Of a stretch of DNA of 45,318 bases, positions 38,960 through 45,318 are shown piece after piece. The translations under genes and the position numbers were made by a program. The notes under the pieces are model-generated. The model saw only the letters and a list, made by a program, of their open reading frames with translations, was not told the DNA's origin and searched no databases. Positions within the stretch are counted from its first letter, which is position 1, and each line of letters begins with the position of its first letter. Origin of the DNA: a virus; IMG/VR virus record IMGVR_UViG_3300048033_000919, positions 1 to 45,318 of that record; one strand, 5' to 3'.

Positions 38960-40007
38960 TGACCCGCTAACAAAAGCACTTGCTGGAGTTGCACAAAACA
39001 TTATGGAAAAGAAAGTCATGTGCGAAGCATGTGGCAAGATGCACGAAGAAGGTTCGTGTGGTATGACTGAAGGTAAGATGTCAGAACTAGATATGGCTGG
39101 TACTGAACTTATCAAGTACGCAAAGAAAAATGGTGGAATCGATAAGAAAGATTTCTTCAAAGCGGCAGAACTAATTCAAAAGGGCGACTTACCCAAACTT
39201 GTCAAGTTTACAAATAACCTAGACACTGAACCAAGAGACCTTATCATTATGATGGTTGCAGATGCGATTGGTGTCAAACAGGCTGGTAAACTATTCAAAG
39301 TAAGTATTCGTGCATCAAAGATGTATGAAACACTCGACAAAGCAGGACTTAAAGAAGAACTTGAAAAAGATGCTGATGACCCATGTTGGAAGGGTTACGT
39401 TCAGGTTGGTATGAAAAAAGGCAAAGACGGTAAAGAAGTACCGAATTGCGTACCAATGGATGAAGCATTCGAATTGCCAGAAGACTTGCAGGACGAAGAC
39501 GTAGGTGACTTTGTTGTTGCCGCGGCTGCCGCTAAAAAAGCAGGCAAGAAGAAGTTCAAGTTTGGTGGTAAAGAGTTTCCTGTAACAATCAAAACTGATA
39601 TCAAAACTGAAGGTTTCGAAGGTTGCAAAGACTGCGAACTAACAGAAGAGAAAGTTGAATGCCCAAAGTGTAAGGGCGAAGGTTGCGAACACTGTGACGG
39701 TAAAGGTTACCACGAAAAAGACTTAAAAGAGTACGGTTATGTCAAATCAAACTATACAGTCAAGCACAAAACATTCTCATCTGCAATTCAACATGCAGTA
39801 GAAATGGCGGCAAAGAAGGGTTACGAAGTTGACCCAGACGATTACGATGCAAAAGTAGCACTAGGTCCAAAGAAACCTTCAAAAGGTAAAACCAATTCCT
39901 ATTCACTCAAACTGACTAAGAATGGTAAAGAACAACGTAAAGCATTGCAGGTTCAAATCGCAAACTTGGATAACAAGTTTTTTGAACTCAACATGTACAT
40001 TCAATAG
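38946..40007 (+). CDS. Probable internal protein with cysteine zinc clusters
   Basis: The 353-aa protein has an N-terminal segment ending IMEKK (I-M-E, 19-21), then CEACGKMHEEGSC (26-38), a probable zinc site. Residues about 145-168 have DDPCWKGYVQVGMKKGKDGK, a sequence I know from marine phage proteins. A DnaJ-like cysteine block CPKCKGEGCEHCDGKG is near 240-255. The C-terminus is basic and beta-rich. Function is unknown; the place among capsid-targeted proteins suggests a virion or internal component. It overlaps the cupin gene by 14 bases. Confidence 0.6.
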   Translation: MSMFNDPLTKALAGVAQNIMEKKVMCEACGKMHEEGSCGMTEGKMSELDMAGTELIKYAKKNGGIDKKDFFKAAELIQKGDLPKLVKFTNNLDTEPRDLIIMMVADAIGVKQAGKLFKVSIRASKMYETLDKAGLKEELEKDADDPCWKGYVQVGMKKGKDGKEVPNCVPMDEAFELPEDLQDEDVGDFVVAAAAAKKAGKKKFKFGGKEFPVTIKTDIKTEGFEGCKDCELTEEKVECPKCKGEGCEHCDGKGYHEKDLKEYGYVKSNYTVKHKTFSSAIQHAVEMAAKKGYEVDPDDYDAKVALGPKKPSKGKTNSYSLKLTKNGKEQRKALQVQIANLDNKFFELNMYIQ

Positions 40008-40018
40008 GAATTAATATT

Positions 40019-40765
40019 ATGTCAAACGTAAACGATTTTAAAAGCATGAGAAACATAGGTAACGCTTATGTTGAAATGCGTAAAAAAGAAGTAGAGGCGG
40101 CGCAAGCGAAAGCAGAAGCGGCACAAACTGTTGTAGAAAAAGAAACTGCACCAACGCCCGCAGATGCGACAGTTGAACCAACTGAAGTGAAAGAAGAAGT
40201 TATTCCTCAGAAAAGTGGCGCACAAGCATTCAAACAAGGTTCTTCAGCAAAGTTGCAGAAGACACATGCTAGTAATTTAAAGACTGCTATCAAAAAATCA
40301 CAGTCACTAACGGCTGGTGATGAAGAACCTGAAGATGAAAAAGATACTAAGAAAGCGAAGAATAAAGTAACTATCAATCCCGATTTGAAAGAAGACGGGC
40401 ACACTGATGTTTCTTCTGCTATTCGTAAATGCAAGACTATTGTAGAAGACGCACAAGAAATTATGACTGCACTTCAGGCAATGGGCGCAGAAGGTGACTT
40501 GCCTACTTGGTGGACAAACAAAATGGCTGTTTCTGCAAACTCCTTGAATAGTATGCGTGACTACATTAAGAACCCATCTGAAGTAACCGAAGAAACTTTA
40601 ACAGAGAAGCCTGCAGGTTGGATTGCGATTTACAACGGTAAATCACTAGAAATTAGAATTGACAAAGATGCAAAAGATTTGTTTACTGCAAAGCAATTTG
40701 CAATCAGCCACTTTAAAGTGCCGAAATCTAAGCAAGGTCTTCTAGCAATCGCACCAGCATATTAA
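40019..40765 (+). CDS. Conserved marine phage protein, unknown function
   Basis: The 248-aa protein has a helical, Ala/Glu-rich first half with a basic Lys/Ser segment, then a compact domain from about residue 125 (GHTDVSSAIRKCKTIVEDAQ), WWTNKMAVSANSLNSMRDY near 169, and a C-terminal beta segment (WIAIYNGKSLEIRI). The SWW/TWW plus SANSLNSxRDY pattern recurs in marine T4-like phages. Function is unknown. It is spaced 11 bases from both neighbours. Confidence 0.58.
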   Translation: MSNVNDFKSMRNIGNAYVEMRKKEVEAAQAKAEAAQTVVEKETAPTPADATVEPTEVKEEVIPQKSGAQAFKQGSSAKLQKTHASNLKTAIKKSQSLTAGDEEPEDEKDTKKAKNKVTINPDLKEDGHTDVSSAIRKCKTIVEDAQEIMTALQAMGAEGDLPTWWTNKMAVSANSLNSMRDYIKNPSEVTEETLTEKPAGWIAIYNGKSLEIRIDKDAKDLFTAKQFAISHFKVPKSKQGLLAIAPAY

Positions 40766-40776
40766 GGGTTACTTCA

Positions 40777-41328
40777 ATGAAAACAGTAGCAGATTTTCTA
40801 AAAGAGGCAGAGGGTGATAATGGTCTCCCGCAGATTTACTGCGATATGGATATGGTTCTTGTTGACTTCATTGGTGGTGCAGATAAAGCACTTGCTGATG
40901 CAGGAGAAAAAGGTAGATTTGCTGAAAAGGGCGAACACAATCATAAAGATAAAAAGTGGGAAATTCTGAAAGGGGTACCTAAGTTTTGGGCGAAATTAAA
41001 ACCAATGCCAGATGGACTGGCGTTATTCAAGTTCATCAAAAAATTCAACCCATATATACTTTCAACTCCATCAAAAAGGATGCCCACAAGCAAACCAGAG
41101 AAGAAAGAATGGCTGAAGAAAAATCTTGGTATGAAGAACATAAAAGGCGTTCATCTAGTACCAAGAGAAGACAAACAAAAATGGGCAGTTACGAATGGTA
41201 CGCCTAATATTTTGATTGACGATTACATTAAGAACATTAGAGAATGGGAAGCAAAAGGCGGTATTGGTGTGCATCATACATCTACTGCAAAAAGCATTGC
41301 GAAATTGAAAAAACTAGGATTTAAATAA
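40777..41328 (+). CDS. HAD-like 5'(3')-deoxyribonucleotidase-type protein
   Basis: The 183-aa protein begins MKTVADFLKEAEG (L-K-E at 8-10, capsid-targeting-like). HAD motif I is CDMDMVLVDF (D23, D25), motif II is around YILSTPS (near 93), motif III near KKEWLKKNLG, and motif IV is NILIDDY (near 148). HAD nucleotidases remove the phosphate of nucleotides. Combined with the N-terminal signal, it may be packaged and delivered with the DNA; this is inference. Confidence 0.75.
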   Translation: MKTVADFLKEAEGDNGLPQIYCDMDMVLVDFIGGADKALADAGEKGRFAEKGEHNHKDKKWEILKGVPKFWAKLKPMPDGLALFKFIKKFNPYILSTPSKRMPTSKPEKKEWLKKNLGMKNIKGVHLVPREDKQKWAVTNGTPNILIDDYIKNIREWEAKGGIGVHHTSTAKSIAKLKKLGFK

Positions 41329-41339
41329 AGGAAAATAAT

Positions 41340-41561
41340 ATGTCACAACCAAAATGGGCAACTGCCCCAACAAAAGATGCAATCGCAACCGCACAAGGTT
41401 GGAAATCACCAAAGGGTGAATTACTTGTTTCGCACAAAGGTCTTGATGCAAAGATTAAAGCACTTGGTGGAACACCACCAGAGATTGCTGTAGAAGTCGT
41501 TGAACTTGGTGCTGAAGAAGCAACAAAAGAAACTTCTAAGAAAAAGAAAAAGAAGAAGTAA
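41340..41561 (+). CDS. Small conserved basic protein, unknown function
   Basis: The 73-aa protein starts SQPKWATAPTKDAIATAQGW and ends in a Lys-only tail after KETSK. WKSPKGELLVSHKGL near 21-35 recurs in similar small proteins of marine phages. The tail suggests nucleic-acid contact. It lies four bases before the next virion protein gene. Confidence 0.6.
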   Translation: MSQPKWATAPTKDAIATAQGWKSPKGELLVSHKGLDAKIKALGGTPPEIAVEVVELGAEEATKETSKKKKKKK

Positions 41562-41565
41562 GTAA

Positions 41566-42294
41566 ATGCCAAAAGGTTATCTCTCAGACGAAAAATATAT
41601 GGTTGCTTTAGGACGTATTCCTAAGGCAAGTCATATACACAAGTTTGGTAGTCGTACAGGTATTAATACGACTAGCACAACTGTCTGGGATGATGGTCTA
41701 GTCACATATCCTTGGAGCGCATTTGATAGCACACAAGCACTTACAATAGTGGGTGCATCTGATGCAGGTAAGTCAGTAACCGTAGTCGGTTTGGATGAAA
41801 ATTATGATGAGATTGAAGAAACTATTGAAGTGGGTTCAACAGGCGGTATACTTTTTAAGCGAGTGTATCGGGCTTTTGTTAATGGTACTGTTGCTAATGC
41901 TGGTGACATTACTATTCGGACTGGTGGGTCTGGTGGGACAATTGTTGCACAAATTAGAACTGGTTATGCTCAAACATTAATGTGCGTATATACAGTACCA
42001 AGAAATCACACAGGACTTATGTTGAAAGGCGTAGCGACTTGTAGTGCAGACAAAGATATGCTTATAGAATTCTATGGGCGTTTTTTGGGTGAAGATGGTA
42101 ATTACACACCATTCAGAATTCAGCACATTGCAAACATATATCAAAATAACTATCAGTATGAATTTGGAATTCCACTAGCACTTCCTGAGAAAACAGACTT
42201 AGATGTTAGGGTGAGAGGTTACTCAAATGACAGTGGTGCGAAAGTATCTGCGGCATTTGACATTGTATTATATGAGGATAAAACGGATTATTAA
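41566..42294 (+). CDS. Probable virion surface/decoration protein
   Basis: The 242-aa protein is beta-rich with no long helix. FGSRTGINTTSTTVWDDG (27-44) with YPWSAF, LTIVGASDAGKSVTVVGLDENYDEI (split, 58-82) and QTLMCVYTVPRNHTGLML (135-152) follow a pattern found in many phage capsid-associated proteins. It may decorate the head or form short fibres. It sits among late genes. Its exact place in the particle is unknown. Confidence 0.65.
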   Translation: MPKGYLSDEKYMVALGRIPKASHIHKFGSRTGINTTSTTVWDDGLVTYPWSAFDSTQALTIVGASDAGKSVTVVGLDENYDEIEETIEVGSTGGILFKRVYRAFVNGTVANAGDITIRTGGSGGTIVAQIRTGYAQTLMCVYTVPRNHTGLMLKGVATCSADKDMLIEFYGRFLGEDGNYTPFRIQHIANIYQNNYQYEFGIPLALPEKTDLDVRVRGYSNDSGAKVSAAFDIVLYEDKTDY

Positions 42295-42690
42295 ATGAAA
42301 TTTGAAAATTTGAATGAGAAGAATGTACTTCTCTATGCTATGAATAATTATGAAAATCCTGATGCTGAAGAAGAAGGCATGAATGCATTCGACAGCGATT
42401 GGAAGCACATAAAATATATTCGTAGATTGTTAAACAAGTATCAATCTGACGGTGAATTAAAAGAGCGTTTGATATTAAATCATATCATCGTCTTACATAA
42501 TATTTTTGGTAAAGCGGCAGTACGCATTTTATTTGCAAAACTACCTAGTTATCAGTGGAGTGAATTAAAAACATTTCTACTCTACTTAGAACTAATGCCA
42601 AATAAAGTTCAAGGTATTCACGGTATTGATATAGTTGAAAGTAATATCAGTATAAATACTAATATAGTTAAGAAATTAAGAGAGTTGTAA
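42295..42690 (+). CDS. Conserved T4-like phage protein (DUF7207-type)
   Basis: The 131-aa helical protein carries the pattern LYAMNNYENPDA, DWKHIKYIRRLLNKY and LKERLILNHIIVLHNIFG, which recurs in a family found across marine T4-like phages; I believe it is DUF7207. Function is unknown. It starts directly after the stop of the decoration-type gene and one base before the next. Confidence 0.68.
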   Translation: MKFENLNEKNVLLYAMNNYENPDAEEEGMNAFDSDWKHIKYIRRLLNKYQSDGELKERLILNHIIVLHNIFGKAAVRILFAKLPSYQWSELKTFLLYLELMPNKVQGIHGIDIVESNISINTNIVKKLREL

Positions 42691-42691
42691 A

Positions 42692-43366
42692 ATGGCAGAT
42701 TTAACAGGCGTTTTTGACGCAGTTGTTACATATCAATTTCTGAAGTTGGTGTCTCAACCATTCAATGAATGGAAGGCATATGAACTCGGTATTATTGATG
42801 AAGAAGGTAACACACTAAAAAAGAGACGCAGTTTAAAAACAAAAGAAGAAAAGAATTCTTTCACTTCTTTTCATGTTGTCATTCGCAATCTCAAACGCAT
42901 TATTGAAAAGACACAGTTCGGTAAGAGTAAACTAGTAACCTTCGCCGCGGCACTATTTTTAATTAAAGAAAACCGTGATAATATCAAGGAATACAGCGTA
43001 GAAGAACTCTCTGAACATATAAATAGAATTGTAGAACAAAATAATACTAAACGATGGTTTATAGAATACTGTGCGAAGGAAGATATTTTGACAGAAGATA
43101 TTTCCGCCGCAACTACAACAGGTGATGTTGCTATGGTAGACAAGCCTATGAATTTTGCAGGTAATAGAGTATTTAAAGTGCCGACTGCAACATTTATGAA
43201 TGCAAGACTAGGAAAGAAGAAGTATACGAAATGGCAGAATTATGTGGGAGAAGCAGAAAACTTTGAAGAGATAAGAAGTTTCGCTTTGAAGAACCCCAAG
43301 AGTGCAGTTATACTTCAAGACCAACAAACCGGCGCAATGATGTATCTTAGATACGGTCGAAAATAA
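42692..43366 (+). CDS. Conserved T4-like phage protein, unknown function
   Basis: The 224-aa protein has a helical N-terminus (DAVVTYQFLKLVSQPFNEW) with a following basic segment (LKKRRSLKTKEEKN), a central FHVVIRNLKRIIEK and a C-terminal part ending MMYLRYGRK. I recognise it as a conserved protein of T4-like phages, always near the preceding gene, but not its role. The basic stretch may bind DNA or another virion protein. Confidence 0.6.
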   Translation: MADLTGVFDAVVTYQFLKLVSQPFNEWKAYELGIIDEEGNTLKKRRSLKTKEEKNSFTSFHVVIRNLKRIIEKTQFGKSKLVTFAAALFLIKENRDNIKEYSVEELSEHINRIVEQNNTKRWFIEYCAKEDILTEDISAATTTGDVAMVDKPMNFAGNRVFKVPTATFMNARLGKKKYTKWQNYVGEAENFEEIRSFALKNPKSAVILQDQQTGAMMYLRYGRK

Positions 43367-43383
43367 CTTTAGGATAACACACT

Positions 43384-43629
43384 ATGGCAATCAATCAATC
43401 AACGAAACTAGAAAAAGAAAATCTGGAAGTTCATGTCGATATGTGCGCTATGCGCTATGAGCAACTAGAAACCCGACTTGGGAAGGTCGAAGAAAGAATA
43501 GACGATGTAGCAGACCTAATCCAGAAGTCTCAAGCATCAACAAGTAAATTACTAATATCATCTACAGCCACCATCATCGCTGGTGTGGTTTCAGTTATTA
43601 TTGCTATTGTATTAAAAGGTGGGCTGTAG
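43384..43629 (+). CDS. XhlA-like small membrane protein
   Basis: The 81-aa protein has an N-terminal coiled coil (about 8-48, with QLETRLGKVEERIDDVADL) and one hydrophobic C-terminal helix (about 55-77). This is the layout of the haemolysin XhlA family, which helps phage lysis, but no signature residues prove membership. Together with the next protein it could form a membrane complex. Confidence 0.58.
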   Translation: MAINQSTKLEKENLEVHVDMCAMRYEQLETRLGKVEERIDDVADLIQKSQASTSKLLISSTATIIAGVVSVIIAIVLKGGL

Positions 43630-43652
43630 GTATTAATTAATACGGAGCCCAA

Positions 43653-44006
43653 ATGCGTCAACAGGAAGCAATAATAAAATCAGCAAGAATATGGATAAGA
43701 TATGGTGTAGTCTCACCATTATTGTTCATTGCATTTTCATGGTGTGCTTATCACTTTGATATAATCCACGTCAACTTACTATTACTAGCAGGCGCTTCAG
43801 TCGCCATAATTACTTGTTTCGTTTGGTGGTTTTGGGCATTGCGTGTTATCATAGATTTATCTGCAATAACAGGTAACGCACAAAATGCCTTGACAGATAT
43901 CAAAAACCTTGTTATAATGACGAACAATGAGGTTAAAGAACAGCGTAATTTATACGATGTTTTGAAGAGAGAAATAAAAGAGGGAAAGATTTCTAAAAAA
44001 GACTAA
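43653..44006 (+). CDS. Two-helix membrane protein, unknown function
   Basis: The 117-aa protein has two hydrophobic helices (about 17-34 and 41-66) and a helical C-terminal tail rich in Asn, Lys and Glu. The size is holin-like but the long cytoplasmic tail is not typical. A perfect TTGACA-17-TATAAT promoter lies in its 3' half and would drive gp61. Confidence 0.55.
   Translation: MRQQEAIIKSARIWIRYGVVSPLLFIAFSWCAYHFDIIHVNLLLLAGASVAIITCFVWWFWALRVIIDLSAITGNAQNALTDIKNLVIMTNNEVKEQRNLYDVLKREIKEGKISKKD
43890..43918 (+). promoter_or_regulatory. Internal sigma70-like promoter upstream of gp61
   Basis: TTGACA (43890-43895), a 17-base spacer and TATAAT (43913-43918), both perfect, inside the membrane protein gene. 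A second promoter is 124 bases downstream. Confidence 0.65.
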
Positions 44007-44013
44007 CTTTCCC

Positions 44014-44042
44014 TTGACAATTGACCAAAAAGGTGTTATATT
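44014..44042 (+). promoter_or_regulatory. Sigma70-like promoter for gp61 and nrdA
   Basis: CCC-TTGACA (44014-44019), a 17-base spacer and TATATT (44037-44042), 42 bases before the gp61 start. Confidence 0.8.
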
Positions 44043-44084
44043 TGTAATCTGAATATAACACTTTTTTTGTGGGTAACTTTTACT

Positions 44085-45113
44085 ATGAGCATATACATTG
44101 ACCATAAATTTGTCGGGTTAGTATCACCTAGACTTGATAGATTTTCTCGTAAAGACAGCAATCTGTACAACTTCAGATGCCCGATTTGTGGCGACAGTCA
44201 GACTAACAAATCTAAGGCACGAGGTTATGTTTATGAACGTAAGGGTGGGTTGTATTTCCGTTGTCACAACTGTGGTTCATCGATGAGTGTAGGTAACTTC
44301 ATCAAAACGATGGACGCAGAAATGCACAAAGAATACATACTTGAAAAGTATAAAGAAGGTGCAACTGGTCATGGTCGGGTATCTGAGAAGAAAGACCCAA
44401 CTACATTATTTGATTTCAAAGCACCAAAATTTTCCAACAAAACTCCCACAATCGAAGGAGTTTTCCGTATAGATAGTTTACCAAAAGAACACAAAGCGGT
44501 TCTATATCTCAATGCGAGAAAGATACCAGAGACAAAATATAAAAGTCTCTACTATACAGAAAATTTTAAAGAGTGGGCAACTTCATTGGCTCCGAAGTAT
44601 GATAATCTTCCTGACAATGAAGAGCGGATAATTATTCCGTATTTTGATGACAAAGGCAATCTTTTTGCGGCGCAGGGTAGAAGTTTAGATGCAAACAACA
44701 AACTTAGATATATCACTGTTCGGTTCGATGAAGACACACCAAAAGTCTATGGTCTCAACACCTGGGACAAATCAAAAAATACCATTATAGTCGAAGGACC
44801 TATCGACAGTCTTTTCTTAGAGAACTGTCTTGCGATGGGTGGGGCAGATATTCCCTTTGAACTTTTCGACACAAATAACACAGTGTTTTGTTTTGATAAC
44901 GAACCACGAAATAGAGAGATTGTAGAAAGAATAGAGAAGACAATAGATAAAGGGTTTAGCGTATGTTTTTTCCCAGATTCCGTAGAACAAAAAGATATCA
45001 ATGACATGGTTCTCGCTGGCGCTACTTCTGAACAATTGATGAAAATTATTGAGAAGAACTCATACAGTGGTCTGTCTGCATCTGCAAAATTTACAAATTG
45101 GAAAAAAATATAA
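44085..45113 (+). CDS. 61: DNA primase gp61
   Basis: The protein (342 aa from ATG 44085, the same length as T4 gp61) has an N-terminal zinc ribbon, RCPICGDS (C32, C35) and RCHNCGSS (C60, C63), and a Toprim-type catalytic part with IIVEGPIDSLFLE near 227-239 and FDNEPRN near 268. It makes RNA primers for lagging-strand synthesis with helicase gp41. A start six codons upstream (GTG 44067) lies in a T-rich leader and is less likely. It lies 18 bases before nrdA. Confidence 0.93.
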   Translation: MSIYIDHKFVGLVSPRLDRFSRKDSNLYNFRCPICGDSQTNKSKARGYVYERKGGLYFRCHNCGSSMSVGNFIKTMDAEMHKEYILEKYKEGATGHGRVSEKKDPTTLFDFKAPKFSNKTPTIEGVFRIDSLPKEHKAVLYLNARKIPETKYKSLYYTENFKEWATSLAPKYDNLPDNEERIIIPYFDDKGNLFAAQGRSLDANNKLRYITVRFDEDTPKVYGLNTWDKSKNTIIVEGPIDSLFLENCLAMGGADIPFELFDTNNTVFCFDNEPRNREIVERIEKTIDKGFSVCFFPDSVEQKDINDMVLAGATSEQLMKIIEKNSYSGLSASAKFTNWKKI

Positions 45114-45131
45114 CAGAGGAAGAGGTAACTA

Positions 45132-45318
45132 ATGAATAACGGTATTATGGTAGTAAAGAGAGATGGTGCAAAAGTCCCATTAGATTTAAATAAATTTCAC
45201 AAAGTTGTGATGTGGGCATGTGAAGGTATTAACGGAGTATCTGCTTCAGAGATTGAATTGAAATCTCATATTCAGTTTTACGAAGGTATCGAAACAAGAG
45301 ACATACAAGAAACATTAA
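45132..45318 (+). CDS. nrdA: Ribonucleotide reductase large subunit NrdA, N-terminus
   Basis: Only the first 62 codons are in the window. MVVKRDGAKVPLDLNKFHKV (6-25) and the following helix (WACEGINGVSASEIELKS) form an ATP-cone, the allosteric domain at the N-terminus of class I ribonucleotide reductases. GAGG and AGAGG precede the ATG. The gene continues beyond base 45318, so the active site is not visible. It fits the phage's other nucleotide enzymes (dCMP deaminase, dUTPase, diphosphohydrolase). Confidence 0.88.
   Translation, partial: MNNGIMVVKRDGAKVPLDLNKFHKVVMWACEGINGVSASEIELKSHIQFYEGIETRDIQETL

Noticed and set aside
1-45318. CRISPR arrays, insertion sequences, introns, inteins or homing endonucleases
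   Set aside because: No regular repeat-spacer pattern, transposase, or interruption of the polymerase, helicase or recombinase motifs was seen.

Overview
The window is a stretch of a T4-like (Tevenvirinae-type) myovirus genome, about 40% GC by eye. All supported genes read rightward and are packed with 1-23 base overlaps. The gene set (gp21-22-23, UvsY, UvsW, gp55, gp47, gp46, gp45, gp44, gp62, RegA, gp43, UvsX, gp41, gp61, start of NrdA) and the accessory genes (CobS/CobT-like pair, Hsp20, 2OG-Fe(II) oxygenases, SNase, GH19 endolysin, a KWDG-containing conserved protein) are typical of marine T4-like phages. No photosynthesis genes are present, so a heterotrophic marine bacterium is a more likely host than a cyanobacterium. 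The host cannot be named from this sequence.

Layout. 1-2694: prohead protease end, scaffold and major capsid protein. 2800-6425: a small coiled-coil protein, a tail-tube-like protein, UvsY, UvsW, an Sm-like small protein and a 2OG oxygenase. 6648-11190: late sigma gp55, the gp47/gp46 nuclease and two unknowns. 11168-14260: dCMP deaminase, an AsnB-like synthetase, a C5-cytosine DNA methyltransferase and a CmoA-like enzyme. 14385-18018: CobT-like VWA/HExxH protein, a 56-aa linker gene and a CobS/MoxR-like AAA+ ATPase. 18095-21648: dNTP diphosphohydrolase-like protein, sliding clamp, clamp loader, RegA and dUTPase. 21721-28609: Hsp20, GH19 endolysin, Sm-like protein, ferredoxin, DNA polymerase, coiled-coil and membrane proteins, SNase. 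28669-32187: UvsX, unknown, gp41 helicase and a degenerate oxygenase-like protein. 32188-32639: non-genic stretch with a late promoter, a possible 35-codon ORF, a strong terminator and inverted repeats. 32640-33710: small protein, metallopeptidase, second deaminase. 33759-43366: a block of probable virion/internal proteins. 43384-45318: small membrane proteins, primase gp61 and the NrdA start.

The main find is 11569-14260. A C5-MTase whose motif X reads G-R-A-V instead of G-N-(A/S)-V overlaps a close relative of CmoA, the carboxy-SAM synthase. An AsnB-type amidating domain without a glutaminase lies just upstream. Together they suggest that this phage makes 5-carboxymethylcytosine in its DNA and then converts it to an amide. 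This is inference from motifs and gene order.

Two promoter systems are visible. TATAAATA boxes in seven intergenic or gene-end positions precede virion genes and a few others, and match T4 late promoters read by gp55. About a dozen sigma70-like promoters (TTGACA/T, 17 bp, TATATT/TATAAT, often as CCCTTGAC) precede gp55, the MTase, CobT, CobS, gp45, gp43, UvsX, gp41 and gp61 units. One points leftward, antisense to the whole gene map. Several late proteins share an N-terminus like the T4 capsid-targeting sequence, with an (I/L/M)-x-E site, and may be packaged and processed by gp21.
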